Shown: piece after piece, positions 34,251 to 46,249 of the stretch | Layout: the number at the start of each line of letters is the position of its first letter | Numbering within the stretch: the stretch's first letter is position 1 | NCBI GenBank assembly: GCA_028583415.1 | Contig: CM053268.1 | Location: 12,991,555 to 13,055,554, forward strand | Length of the DNA stretch: 64,000 nt | Reading direction: 5' to 3' | Source: Protea cynaroides | Lineage: Eukaryota; Streptophyta; Magnoliopsida; Proteales; Proteaceae | The notes under the pieces: model-generated | What the model was told of the DNA's origin: nothing | What the model saw: only the letters and a program-made list of their open reading frames with translations | The model's database searches: none | Made by a program: the position numbers and the translations under genes

Positions 34251-34583
34251 AATTTGCATGAAGGCACCTGGGATTATTTATAATAATTTCAAAAACCTCC
34301 CTTATATGTATTATCCGACTAAAATGGTCATATCTTCTTCATTTGATATCAGAATTGAGCAATTCTGGTCTCATTTCGAAGATAATTCTATGACCTATGC
34401 AAAATTATAACCCATGACCTTGCTGTGGACCCATTGAAAACTTCTTCGAATTCACAAAGATCCATTGAAAACTTCCTCAAATTCACAGTTAAAAATCCAA
34501 ACTTTCGATCATCTTTCTCCTTTTGTTGCTCACACGCCTGCAGGACTTTGTTTAGCTGGGATGGCAAAAATGGGGTGCTTACA

Positions 34584-34588
34584 CTTGG
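34584..34588. repeat. Target-site duplication CTTGG (right)
   Basis: Matches 30002-30006 exactly. The reading of the host LTR continues across after removal of the insertion. Confidence 0.85.
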
Positions 34589-35317
34589 GTCAATTCCTCT
34601 ACTCTTCAATTGGGTTTATCCAAAAATCATCCTATGGTCATCATTAGTAGTTTCTTATCAACCCTAATCATCAAACTCATCCCTTATAGTTATCCTTGTG
34701 ATTTTCTCAAGGAATCACATAGATCATAATAGGTTAATATCTCCTAACCGCCATAGAGGTCTTATTCTTTAGAGTTTACATCTCCAGAGATTAGGTTCAT
34801 ACCTTTGCCTGTGATAGAGAGCCAATCTCTTCTCAGCAAAATCCTCTCCTTAACCTTTTCTTCTTCTCCTTCTCTTCCTTATCTTCCTTTCTCTTTCTCT
34901 AGGGTTTACTAATGTTCTAAAAGAGTAAAAAAGGGCTGAGGGACATCTTTTATATAGATGAAAACTCTCCATATAGAGTCCTCTAACATTAGAAAAGAAA
35001 TCCCCCTTAAATTAGAAAAGTTCCCAACTCAGAGTCTGATCTAGGGTCTCACAGTCGATGGCTACAGTCGCAAAACCCATCGACCGTATGGTCAAAAAAT
35101 CAACTGTGGGGTCCTAGATCTGAGATCTTCATTCTTACCATATGGTCGACCATACCTACCCAGGTATCCGACCATATGCATACAGTTTTGGGTGTTGAGT
35201 TGATTTTTATACCTGGTTTGTGATCCATCTTCACACGATTGGTCCACTTGGTCCAGCTATGATGGGAAGACCTGGCACGATACGGTTAGACTAAGTTAGT
35301 GGAGTGCAGGTCTTACA

Positions 35318-35329
35318 ATCCCCCCTTAT
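35318..35329 (-). promoter_or_regulatory. Polypurine tract of minus-strand Tekay-like element
   Basis: The minus strand reads ATAAGGGGGGAT directly before TGTAAGACC at 35317. Confidence 0.65.
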
Positions 35330-36900
35330 ATAAATTTTGTGCTTGAAATTTGCACATACCTTCCGAGTTGAATAGGTGAGGATATTGCTTCCACATAGTG
35401 TTTTTTTCTTTCCATGTAATTTCTTCCATATTTTGGCTTCTCCAAGTAACTTTAACATAGTAAATGTCACAATTGCGAAGACGTTGAACCTTCCGACTAG
35501 TGATTTCAAAAGGTACTACTTCAAACGTCAAGTCTTTATTTAAATCCAGTGGATCCATTGTTAACACATGTGTTGGATCTCTGACATACTTCTTCAGTTG
35601 TGAGACTTGGAATACATCATGTACACTAGACATTGATGGTGGTAGTGCTAACTGATATGCTACCTTTCCAGGTCTTGCCAGAATCTCATAAGGTCCAATA
35701 TATCTAGGACATAGCTTTCCCTTCTGTCCAAACCTTTTTAAACCACGAATAGGAGATATTTTCATAAATACTTTATCACCTATGGTAAATTCAAGATCTT
35801 TTCATCGATTGTCTGCATATTGCTTCTGACGGTTCTGAGCTGTTCGGACTCTTTCCTTGATGATGTCGACCACTCGACATGTCTCTTCAACAAACTCTGG
35901 TCTAACAACACTACACTCTCCAACCTCGTTTCAAAACAAAGGAGTTCGACACTTTCTACCATACAGTGCTTCATAGGATGATATCTGTATTGCAGCTTGA
36001 TAGCTGTTGTTATAAGCGAACTTGACCAATGGTAACTTCTCATCCCAAGATCCCTTAAAATCAATTACACAAGCTTGGAGCATGTCTTCTAAAATTTGAA
36101 TGGTGCACTTTGACTGTCTGTCGGTTTAAAGGTAAAATACTGTACTAAACTTCAATTTTGTTCCCATTGCCTTTTATAATCCCTCCTAAAACTTTGAGAT
36201 AAAGCGTGAGCCTCTGTCAGAAACTATGCTCCTAGGCATATCATTCAATCTAGCAATATTATCCACATATAGCTTAGCTAGCCATTCTAGAGCACACCAA
36301 GGTCGTATAGCAATGAAATGAGTCGTCTTTATAAGGTGATCTGCAGTCACCCAGACTGCGTCAATCGATCTAGGTGTCAATGGTAAACAGGTAGCATAGT
36401 CCATTGTAATGTAGTTCCACTTCCAACTGGCTCCTATAGTAGTTGTAGTAAACCTGCTGGTCTTTGTCTTTCAGCCTTTACTTACTAACAATTCAGACAC
36501 TGGAACACGCACTAAGCCACATCTATTATCATTCCTCTTTACTAGTACAATCTCTTCAAGTGATGATACATATTGGTACTCCAGGATGTCCTGAATATAG
36601 AGTACAATGGGCTCTTATCATTATCCTCTTCATGATATCAGAGTCTTCACCTTCAGGTATTCAGAATCTACCTCTGTATCTGAGTACCGTCTCCGCATCC
36701 AAAGTAAGTCAGGGTTAGGTTTTTCTTTCTCTAAATCTTCTTGCACCGTTCTTAGATACGTATCTAACAGAATTGTTGTCTTTACTTCATCCATCAAATC
36801 AGAGATGATCTTTAATGCTGTGAACCCAAGCGAGGAACTATTGCTCCATAAGTTCATCCATAAGTTCTCACTCAATTGGATCATTACGAGTTTTTATCAT
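35330..36900 (-). pseudogene. Tekay-like integrase and chromodomain, decayed
   Basis: The longest piece (35765-35313) reads SPRYIGPYEILARPGKVAYQ-like integrase C-terminus, then LPPSMSSVHDVFQVSQLKKYV. A chromodomain-like end follows (VKVTWRSQNMEEITWKEKN, then YPHLF). The integrase core segment at 36404-36186 has the DAVWVTADHLIKT and SIVSDRGSRF motifs. The TLKIISDLMDEVKTTI...YLRTVQEDLEK segment at about 36830-36740 matches 19870-19970 of the plus-strand copy. Frames shift between these blocks. The chromodomain-type tail and the tRNA-Met PBS of the family point to Tekay/Del. Confidence 0.8.
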
Positions 36901-36959
36901 ATGCGGCTCTTCCTCTAAATCTAAATCTGTTGCTGCGGAACAGAGGGCGGCATTCATAA

Positions 36960-38200
36960 TAGATCCTTTTTTTGGCTTCATTATTCCTCTTTTTACTCAA
37001 AGCCTCAACTACCATATTAGCCTTGTGCGGGTGACATTGAATATCGCAGTCTTAGTCCTTTAGAAGTTCCAACCATCTCCATATCCTCATGTTCAACTCT
37101 TTTTGAGTGAAGAGCTAAGTAAAACTCTTGTAATCAGATTTAATCTGAAATCCTTTCTCCGTATAAATAATGTCTCCAAGTTTCGATTGCATGATTCACC
37201 GCCGCTAACTCCAAGTCATGGGTTGGATAATTCTTTTCATGCTCCTTCAGCTATCTTGAAGCATAGAAAATCACTTGTTCTCCTTGTATCAACACGCATC
37301 CCAGACCCAATCCAAAAGCATCAGTATATAGGGTAAAAGGTTCCCCTAGTATCGGAACGATCAAGGTGGGAGCTGATATCAACCTTACTTTTAGAGTCTA
37401 GAAACATTCTTCAGAGTGTCAGTCCAAATAAACTCCTCTCCCTTCCTAGTTAGCTTGGTAAGAGGTATTGTTATCCTAGAGTAATCCTCTACGAATCGTC
37501 TATATAACCAGCTAAACCCAAGAAACTTCTGATCTCTGCAATGTTCTTTAAGCGTTTCTCACCTTACGATTGCTTTTATTTTACTGGGGGTCCACTTTAA
37601 TCCCTTTTAATGATACTATGTGACCCAAGAAAATCACCTCGTTCAACCAAAACTCACATTTCTTGGACTTGGTATAAAATTTCTCCTTTTTCAGCCATTG
37701 TAAGGCTACTCTAAGGCCCATTATAGAACTTTCTTTGTCTTTGAAATATACCAAAATATTGTCGATAAAAGCTATGACCGAAGTATCCAACACGTCATTA
37801 AATACCCAATTCACAAGCTCTATAAAATATGTGGGTGCATTGATCAAATCAAAAGACAAGATCAGGAACTCATAATGTCTGTACCTAGTTCTGAAAGTCG
37901 TCTTCAGAATGTCATTATCTTTAATCTTCAATTGATGATGCTCTATCCAAGGTCGATCTTAGGGAACACCTTTGCACTTTATAATTGATCGAACAAGTCC
38001 TCAATCCGTAACAATGGACATCAATTCTTTATGGTGAGCTTGTTCAATTTCTAGTAGTCTATACATAACCGGACACTACCGTCCTTCTTCTTTACGAATA
38101 GCACTGGTGCTCCTCGTAGTGAAATACGTAGCTGATTAGGACCTTTGTCTAATAACTCTCATAGTTAAGTCTTCCATTCCTTCAACTCCGTAGAATGTAT
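36960..38200 (-). pseudogene. Tekay-like reverse transcriptase and RNase H, decayed
   Basis: At 37931-37581 the frame reads KTTFRTRYRHYEFLILSFDL, the catalytic box FIDNILVYF, then LGHIVSLKGIKVDP. The family motif is F(I/V)DDIL(V/I)Y, so one catalytic Asp is now Asn. RNase H lies downstream (about 37400-36970) and ends in CDIQCHPHKANMVVEALSKK, equivalent to the VADALSRK end of the plus-strand copy. Upstream RT pieces extend to about 38200. Stops are frequent. Confidence 0.75.
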
Positions 38201-40114
38201 TCTATAGGTGCCTTTGACACAGGTATCGTCCTTGGTAACAAGTCGATGACGAACTCGGTCGCACGATCAGATGGTAACCCAGGTAAGTCTCCTGGAAACA
38301 TATCAGGGAATTTATGCATCACATCAATATCTTCCATCTATGGTGCTTCTTTGATAACGTCCACTATAGATACCATATATCCAACTCCTTTCTTTTCAAA
38401 GCATCTCCTAACCTTTAGCATAGAGAGGATCAGCTTTCACTTCTTAGGCCGTGCTTCCAATAAAACTAAATTATGTGCCATCTTTGCTCTTGAATGACAA
38501 CATCTTCTATACACATCATAGCTTTGTAGAGTCTTGAGACAACCAATCCATCCTCAAAATGACGTCAACGTCTGTCATCTCAAGTCAATTAGGTTGCATC
38601 CAAATTCCTGTCCATCCATACGATCGGACATTGTTCATAACTCTTACCCACTACAATATCTAGTCCAAAAGAGCTTGAACTAGCGAAATCTGGTATAAAG
38701 GTCTTAAGAGCACATCTAGCTCCTTCATCTGTTATGGTGTTTCAAAGACTATCGTCAAAAATCTCATATTGCACTCAATAGCTTACATCTCTTTTATCAC
38801 TGCTGCTTTATCCTGATCTCTCTATCATATACCTCGAAAAATATCTTGTGATTGTTACTTCATATCCCAAGTCTACCTATATTAACATATATGCTTATAA
38901 TTTCATTAATTCAGCTACTCTTTTGGTCTTTACTTGATCATCTCACTCGACATTGGGCATAACTCAGTATTACTTGTGCTAATCCGAATACTATCAATGC
39001 CACAATTTTTTTTTACTTCATCCTTGTATCCACTCTTAGATATGATTTTAGAAATCTTTGGCCTTTTCAAAATTCATACCGATATAGCCATCTTTAACTC
39101 TACTTCAGTGCTATTTATTTCTTTACTGGCTACTCTTAATAGTTCTCACTTTTTTCTCATGCACTCTTTTATCGACATGACTCATATCCATCCATCTAGC
39201 AATCTCGAAACAGATCCTCCATTACTTCATCTGAGGTTCCTTGGCTATAGAATCTAATCTGGATTCAATCATCTTTCTTCCAATAATTTCCTTATCACTA
39301 AACATCTTTATCAACAAAGGTCAGGGAATGTAAGAATCAAAATATTTATCCAAAAGAGATTCATTTCCTTCTTTTGAATTCAATACAATGACGATCATTT
39401 ATTTTATCTAGTGGTCCTAGATTTAAAGGATCAAGAGTAAATCTATGGTAATCCAACCGTCATCCAAAGGTCGCTAAGTTGCATGGTGGTCCAAATATAT
39501 AAAAATAGAGGTTTTACAGTTCTTAACCTCATGGTTATTGGTTTTATCGAGTATATAATGTCATTGGTCAAGGCACTACAGGAGTAAATCTTTGGGTACA
39601 TCAATAACTGAGGTATAAATCTGAAAAATAAACGCTTAATATGATTAAACCTTTAACTGTTCATTCAGTTCCTATCTCCATTCATGTTGTCAATCATGAG
39701 AGTAGCTTATATTGGTATAATCAGAACTAATTCTAAAGAAATAATATCTATAACTTCAATTGACAGGTTGAATCAAGAAGGTATTCTGTCAAGGTACGAG
39801 AATTAGAATAAGGTATGTGCATCCCTCTATAATCATAAGAGTAAGTCAATAATGTACCGCGTCCTATATAAACCTATCTAGTTATATGGCCATAATAGTT
39901 TTGATCCCTTGTTGAAAATGTACGAGGCTACATCGTCAGAAAACATTCCTCAATCATTGTCGGATCATTCTGCCATGGTGCAGCTATCCTATACATCAGT
40001 GGTTGATAAGGGTAACCACCTTGATACACTGCTTGTTGTGCACTAAACTTTTACACTAGGGTGTGTGTTACTAGGACATGCTATATGGTAGGCACTATGT
40101 TACGGCTAACATAT
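38200..40114 (-). mobile_element. Tekay-like internal region upstream of RT (protease/gag zone), strongly decayed
   Basis: This lies where protease and gag should be. Only short pieces near 38200-38300 read like the protease-RT linker (an FVIDLLPR-type region). Nothing beyond 39300 can be matched by eye. It is cut at 40114 by an Ogre-like LTR with flank CATAT. Confidence 0.5.
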
Positions 40115-42784
40115 TGTAAGCACCCCATTTTTGCCATCCCAGCTAAACAAAGCCCTGCTGGTGTGTAGACAACAAAAGGAAGAAAGGTGATCGAAAGTTT
40201 GGATTTTTGACTGCGAATTTGAGGAAGTTTTTAATGGGTCTGTGAATTTGAGGAAGTTTTCAATGGGTCCACAGCAAGGTCATGGGTTATAATTTTGCAT
40301 GGATGCATAGGTCATAGAATTATCTTCGAAATGAGACCAGAATTGCTCAATTCTGATATCAAATGAAGAAGATATGACCATTTTAGTCGGATGATACATA
40401 TAAGGGAGGTTTATGAAGTTATTATAAATAATCCCAAGGGCCTTCGTGCAAATTATCCTAAGCCGGATCGTTTGAATTTCAAATCATCATATCTTAATCA
40501 TCCGACATCGGATTCAGATGATCCCAAGACCATTATTCTTCATTCATGATGTTTTACAAAATGGACGTAAAAAAATCCCGAGTAGAAGTCACCAGTGGGT
40601 CCCATGCAAGCTTGCATGCAAAATTATCATTAGAACTTCAAAGCTACATATCTTTTCCGTTCTACATCGGATTCAGGTGATTCCAGTTCCTATATTCCTC
40701 ATTTTTAATGTTCTACAAAATGAACGCAAAAAATTTGGAATAGAGGCCATCGGAAAATTCCATGCGGGATGACAGCGGAAATGACCCATGAAATGACAAG
40801 GAGAGAAAACCCAGTTAATTCCAATCAATCCAGTCAACTCAGTTCAAGCCAGTCTTGGCCCAACCCAGTCAATCCTTGTCAATCCGGACCAATTCATGGT
40901 GGCATATATACATGTATCTCTTTTATATATTATTATATAATGTATAATATATTATAATATATCATATAATATATACATATGTCTTATATATATATTATAT
41001 TAATATATTAATATATTATATAATTATATATATGTTTTATATACAGAAAAAAAATCCGATAAGAAGAAGGGAAGGAGATCTGAAAAAAAAAATAATAATA
41101 AAAAAAGGGAAAGAAAAGGAGAACATCTAGAAGATGGAAGATCGAGAAGAGGAGGAGAGAAGTGGGAAGAAAAAAACAAAAAAAAGAAAGAACAAAAAAA
41201 AGAAAAAGAGGAAGCAAATCCGAGAGAAGAAGAAGGAGAGAGAGAGATCGGTGGAAGTATAAAAAAAAAGAAAAGGAAAAAAAACAGAATAAGAAAGAGA
41301 TATCTAGAAGAGAAGAAATCTAGAAGGAGGGCGGTGAAAGAAAGAAAGAAAAGAGAAGAAAAATCAGAGAGAGAGGGGAACGTGAGAGAGAGAGGGGAAC
41401 GTGGGTGAGAGAGAGGGGAACGTGGGTGAGAGAGAGAGGGGAACGTGGGTGAGAGAGAGAAACGTGAGTGAGAGAGAGAAAACGTGAGAGAGGAAGAAAG
41501 AAAGAGAGAGAAAAGAGAAAAGAAAGAAAAGAGAAGAAGAAAAGAGAGAGAGAAGAGAGAAAGAAGCAGAAGAGAGGAGAAGGAGGATTCACATTCAAAG
41601 GGGATTGATACAACCCCCAATCACCCTTCATCAACGGTTTCGCTCGATTTGAGCCCAAGGTTAGTACTCTAAACAAATTTAGAGGTCGTTATAATGCCCG
41701 AATGCCAATTTTGCTTGAAAAAGGCTAATTTTCATGAAATCTCAATCATGAATGCTCTATTACATGCTTGTTAATGTTAGGATGCCTATGTCTAACATTT
41801 TTCATGAATGATAATTTGTCTAAGCTATTCAATGATGAATTTTTTATTGATATACAATGATGTTTGATGTTTTTTGTAAATTTCATAAAGTGATTTTCTG
41901 ATCTGAAAATTCCAGATTTAGGGTTCAAACTTAGGACGAACATCATATGTATTTTTTCTAAGATTTTGAAGCCCAAAATTTTATGATAGTCTCTCTGATA
42001 TGATATAAGACTACCCTAAAAATTTCCTTCCATTTGGAATTGGGGAAATATATCAAAAAATTTGTCTTTGACATTGCTATTTTCTCGGATGTAATGCAAT
42101 CCTCCATCGGAAAGTCTCTAGACAAAGGCCTTATGGCCATAATCAGAAAATCCACTTAACATGAACTTTTTAGATATGAAAGTCTTCTAAAAAATGGCAC
42201 TGGTTTCATATTTTTTCCATTTTATTTTGAATTGATATCAATTTTTAAGTGCATAGTGCTTTGATTTCAGATCTGTCATGATGTGCTGATTTGCATGATT
42301 GAAAAGAGTCATTTTTCACAAAGAAAATATACTGTTTTAACTTTTTTTTCTTAATTAAATTTTAGATCAGACAGTTATCTACATATATATGTTTGTATTT
42401 AATTTTCATTAAGAATAGAATTTTATTTGGAATTTATGGTGCAACTGATCAAAAATATGGAACAGACCTAACCAGTGTATTTGCATGTACTTGGGGAATA
42501 TTTTCGACCTACCTATGGTCACTTTTAGGATTAGCTTCCTTGAGACAAAATGTTGGCCTCTGAGTCTTCTTTCCAGAGATATCTTGTAAGAATTTTTTGA
42601 GTAAGTACAGTGCCCTATGTGTCCATTTTGGTCCAGCCTGACAAAGCTGTCATCTTGCTACGTGTTCCATCATGTTTTGATTGATTCTCATATGCTTTGG
42701 TTGTTTCTCACATGCCATATTGGATGATTACTGCCATGTTTGGATGCACACTTACCATGTTCGTATTGATTCACATGCTCACTT
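40115..42784 (+). mobile_element. Ogre-like LTR, 5' half, running into assembly gap
   Basis: It opens TGTAAGCACCCCATTTTTGCC and follows the 14288 LTR in order: U3 repeats (40460-40760), TA-rich run (40920-41040), purine tract (41040-41590), then a long unique block (41590-42480) that is nearly the same as 16390-17280. The remainder and any internal region are lost in the N run. Whether it is a solo LTR or a whole element cannot be said. Confidence 0.85.
41040..41590 (+). repeat. Purine tract with GGGGAACGTGGGTGAGAGAGA tandem units
   Basis: Four or five ~24-bp units with AACGTG cores lie at about 41370-41500, inside a GA-rich tract. The long open frames on both strands are compositional. Confidence 0.8.
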
Positions 42785-43284
42785 NNNNNNNNNNNNNNNN
42801 NNNNNNNNNNNNNNNNNNNNNNNNNNNNNNNNNNNNNNNNNNNNNNNNNNNNNNNNNNNNNNNNNNNNNNNNNNNNNNNNNNNNNNNNNNNNNNNNNNNN
42901 NNNNNNNNNNNNNNNNNNNNNNNNNNNNNNNNNNNNNNNNNNNNNNNNNNNNNNNNNNNNNNNNNNNNNNNNNNNNNNNNNNNNNNNNNNNNNNNNNNNN
43001 NNNNNNNNNNNNNNNNNNNNNNNNNNNNNNNNNNNNNNNNNNNNNNNNNNNNNNNNNNNNNNNNNNNNNNNNNNNNNNNNNNNNNNNNNNNNNNNNNNNN
43101 NNNNNNNNNNNNNNNNNNNNNNNNNNNNNNNNNNNNNNNNNNNNNNNNNNNNNNNNNNNNNNNNNNNNNNNNNNNNNNNNNNNNNNNNNNNNNNNNNNNN
43201 NNNNNNNNNNNNNNNNNNNNNNNNNNNNNNNNNNNNNNNNNNNNNNNNNNNNNNNNNNNNNNNNNNNNNNNNNNNNNNNNNNNN
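42785..43284. other. Assembly gap (500 N)
   Basis: Exactly 500 N. The true missing length is probably larger: about half an Ogre-like LTR, the gag start, the PBS and most of a 2.3-kb Tekay-like 5' LTR are expected here. Confidence 0.95.
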
Positions 43285-43885
43285 TAGATCATAATAAGTT
43301 GATATCTCCTAACCTCTATAGAAAGTCTTATTCCCTTAGAGTTTACATCTCCGTAGATTAGACTATACCTTCGCTCGTGATAGAGCCAAACTCTTTCTCA
43401 CAAGCAAAACCTCTCCCTTACCCTTTTCTTTCTTCTTTCTCCTTCTCTTTCCTTCTCTTCCTTTCTCTTTCTCTAGGGTTTACTAATGTTCGAAAAGAGT
43501 GAAAAGGACTCGAGGGACATCCTTTGTATAGAGGAAACTCCATAAAGAGTCCCTTCAACATTAGGAAAGAAATCCTCTTAAATAGAAAAGTTCCCAACTC
43601 GTGGCCTAACTGTACCTCGCGTCATGGCTATGGTCGCAGTAACCCGGTCAATCGGCTGGTCAAAACATCGCACCGGGTCCCGGATCCATGATCTTCATTC
43701 TTACCATATGGTCGTTATATACCTAACTGCATCTCACCATAGGCATACAGTTTTGGGTATTGAGTCGATTTTTATACCCGGTTTGGTGATCCATCTTCAC
43801 ACGACGTAGTCCACTTAACCAAATGCATGATGGGAAGACCTAATATCATACTGCTAGACCAAGTTAATGGAGTGCGGGTCTTACA
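43285..43885 (-). mobile_element. Tekay-like 5' LTR, fragment after the gap
   Basis: It is collinear with 34722-35317 of the 3' LTR (TAGATCATAATA(A/G)GTT(G/A)ATAT...GAGTGCGGGTCTTACA). It ends at the element boundary and is followed by the target duplication ATAAA. Confidence 0.8.
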
Positions 43886-43890
43886 ATAAA
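43886..43890. repeat. Target-site duplication ATAAA (right)
   Basis: Identical to 28392-28396. Confidence 0.75.
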
Positions 43891-44260
43891 TCCCCTTTTT
43901 TTTTCTTCTTTTTTTTTTTAAACCCTTAAGCCTTTGCTTTCAAACCGTAGGCCCTTCTTCTTTCTTGAATTCCCAGCTTCTTTGAGATCCATAGGCCCTT
44001 CTTGGACCCTTAGGCCTTTCGAGACCAAAGGCCTTTCTCGAGACCCTGGGGGCTTTTTCCTTTATAATTTCTTAGGCCTTTTTGGACCCGAGGCCTTTCT
44101 TTTTAGATTGTTTGGTCATTTTAAATAGAGACAACAAAGTGTAAAGAATCTACTTATTAATTAAAAAGAAGAAGTCTTAGAATATAGTATCTTGGAGGTT
44201 CTTCCGAATGCCAGAAGCGTGGGTATGGCCGACCCACCCATCGTCTCTAAGTGATATGAC
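43891..44260 (-). mobile_element. Tat element 3' untranslated part with GGCCTTT-rich degenerate repeats
   Basis: Poly-pyrimidine is followed by repeated (T)TAGGCCTTTC / TAGGCCCTTCTT phrases. No gene. It lies downstream of integrase on the minus strand; the 3' LTR is not seen. Confidence 0.5.
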
Positions 44261-44276
44261 CCTGGTCTAGTAGCTT

Positions 44277-45440
44277 TTATGACCTGGTATGGCCCTCCAA
44301 ATTTGGGGTCAACTTGCCTTGCTGAGTAGGTGCAGTTACAATCGTGGAACGTAGAACCAAGTCTCCCACTTGAAATAGATTCTCCTTGACCCTGGAATTG
44401 TAATACTTAGTAGTTTTTTGCTGGTATGCTGCTATGTGCAGTCGAGCGATCTCGTGAACATCTTCCAGAAGGTCTAGGTCCATGAGTAAAATGTCTTGGT
44501 TGGTATCCTCATTAAAATTTAGCACTCGATAGCTTTTTTCCAATTCACGGACGGATGACTTACTTCTAACCCAAAAGCAAGCCTGGAAGGGAGTGGCTCA
44601 TGGCAGTTCTTTTCTATACTCGGAGCACTATACCACAACTGGCAAATCCATGTGCCCATAACTTCCTCTTCTCTTCGATGTGTAGTGCTAAGCAATGTAA
44701 CAGGGTGCGGTTGGTAATTTATGCCTTCCCATTAGCCTCCAGGTGCGCCACTGACGCAAATATATGGCCAATGCGATGGTCGCGGTAGAATAAGACTCGA
44801 CTTGAGAATTGTGGCACATTGTCTGTAATCAATACTTGCAGGATCCCATACCTATAGAGCACATCAACTCTGAAGAACTCCACCGCGGGAGGTGCAGTAA
44901 CCTTCGCCATTGCCTTTGCTTCGATCCATTTGGGGCGGCACTCAATTGCCACCGTAATATATTGAAGTTATCCTTCTGCTTATGGGAAGGGCCTGCATTA
45001 TCAATCCCCATATCACAAAAGGGATGCACTACTGTGATGGGCACAGCTGGGGGCGGGGGCACGGAGATATGGTAAAGGATGCTTTCCGGCACGGCTCAAG
45101 CAGTCTTGGCATATCTTCGCTTCACCCTTTATCATATGAGTCCAGTGGTAACCCATTCAAATAATCTTGAAACACATAAAAGGCTCCGCATTGGTAAAGG
45201 TTCCACAGATTTTCTCGTACATTTTCCATGATGTACTCGGCCTTCAAGGGGGACGCAGCGTAAGCTGCTGCGCCAGTGAGATTTCGGGGAGAGTACCGGG
45301 TCATGAATGACATACGATCCGGCCTGGGCCTGAATGCATCGGGCTTCCTTCTTGTCTTCGGGAAGCACATTTTCCCTTAAATAAGTGAGTAAAGGATTCA
45401 TCCAACAGAGATCAATGTCTATGATCATAACCTCTGCCAC
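44277..45440 (-). pseudogene. Tat-lineage integrase, decayed
   Basis: At 45440-45132 the linker before integrase reads WMNPLLTYLRENVLPEDKKEARCIQ, a hallmark of Tat pol. The core follows in another frame (KWIEAKAMAKV, then YGILQVLITDNVPQFSS with the second catalytic Asp, about 44930-44790; HLEANGKA near 44725). The C-terminal part at 44543-44277 has LDLLEDVHEIARLHIAAYQQ and a VGDLVLRS motif. Frameshifts separate the three blocks. Confidence 0.8.
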
Positions 45441-45444
45441 TGGG

Positions 45445-46100
45445 TCAATGCTTTATTAAGACAAATGTCCTACCGGAGACCGGGCACGACAAATTGCTTA
45501 GACGGCCGAACCGTGGAGTGCATCCGCTCGGTGCGCTCTGATCACTGGTATGTTGACCATTTCCTCGAACTTCCATGGGTCTAATCGAATCGCGCACGGC
45601 GTCAAGCATTTTACGAGATGTTCCTGCCGAGGTCCGCAGATCTCGCGGGATTCTGCCACTACCAGCGGAGAATCTCCATGAACCAAATAGGTGTTTCACC
45701 CTTGGGGCTTCTCGCTAGCTAAGTCGAGCGAATTAAAAATTCTGCATCTCAGACATTGTTTGGTGGTGGAGAAGCCAAATCATCTTATGACAATACCTTA
45801 AATCCTCTCGGAACTAATGAGGACAATCCCAAAACAAAGATCTTCCTCGTTGAAAGCTCTCCATCTATGTACAAACCCAAGAAGGTTCTTCAAATACGAA
45901 AAAAATCTTGACTTTTGCTTCTTCAAGTGTATCGCCTGTGATTCGAATTCTCTTCTTCTCCACCGGGAGGCTGCTTTCTATCAAGAAATCTCAGCCAAAA
46001 TACAGTTTTGATGGTAAGAGGTTGAAACCTGAGGTCAAATTCTCCTAACCTCGAAGACTCCAATAGACCTATCTATTCCAATGATATCTGCTCGAGAGGA
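45445..46100 (-). pseudogene. Tat-lineage RNase H, decayed
   Basis: The segment 45686-45498 reads LVHGDSPLVVAESREICG and ends RAHRADALHGSA, equivalent to the GDSQLVV and NADALA motifs of Tat RNase H. The N-terminal half could not be followed confidently. Confidence 0.65.
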
Positions 46101-46249
46101 ACTATTTATGGTCGATCCATCAATAAGGTATGGAGTGCACTAAAAGTATGGCCATAATTTGCGTGAGAAATGACTACAGTAGCTAATTTCAATTGATTGA
46201 TACCTGGTTTCGGCTAACAACACCTTGCTGATGTAGTAGATAGGATGTT

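Larger units (their letters stand above)
30007..34583 (-). mobile_element. Ogre-like solo LTR, 4.6 kb
   Basis: On the minus strand it opens TGTAAGCACCCCATTTTTGCC at 34583 and ends GTCCTCACA at 30007. It is flanked by CTTGG at 30002-30006 and 34584-34588. Neither PBS nor PPT is present and both flanks are the same Tekay-like LTR, so it is a solo LTR left by recombination. Contents mirror 14288-19664: U3 repeats, TA run, purine tract with inverted repeat and TATA box, CCTAnnATTTTTATT repeats, two hairpin copies, and a PBS-like decamer at 30089-30098. Confidence 0.9.
28397..35317 (-). mobile_element. Tekay-like 3' LTR, interrupted by a solo Ogre-like LTR
   Basis: Without the nested 4577-bp LTR and one copy of its CTTGG duplication it would be about 2.34 kb, matching the intact LTRs of the family. 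It starts next to the PPT at 35318. The left part (28397-30006) aligns with 25980-27600 and the right part (34584-35317) with the TATA-proximal and 5' part. Its CG-containing motifs have the form CGACCATAT rather than CGACCACAC, so it is a diverged subfamily. Confidence 0.8.
28397..43885 (-). mobile_element. Tekay-like LTR retrotransposon with nested Ogre-like insertions
   Basis: Both outer ends carry the same LTR termini: GGTGTGACA at 28397 and TGTAAGACC at 43885, minus strand. Both are flanked by ATAAA (28392-28396 and 43886-43890), so this is one insertion. Order on the minus strand: 5' LTR (43885 to the gap), unseen PBS and gag start in the gap, Ogre-like LTR insertion (40115 to gap), protease, RT, RNase H, integrase, chromodomain (about 39300-35330), PPT, 3' LTR (35317-28397). 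The 3' LTR contains a solo Ogre-like LTR. Pol is full of stops and frameshifts. Confidence 0.8.

Noticed and set aside
42681..43361. Open frames crossing the N run
   Set aside because: They exist only because N codons are read as X.
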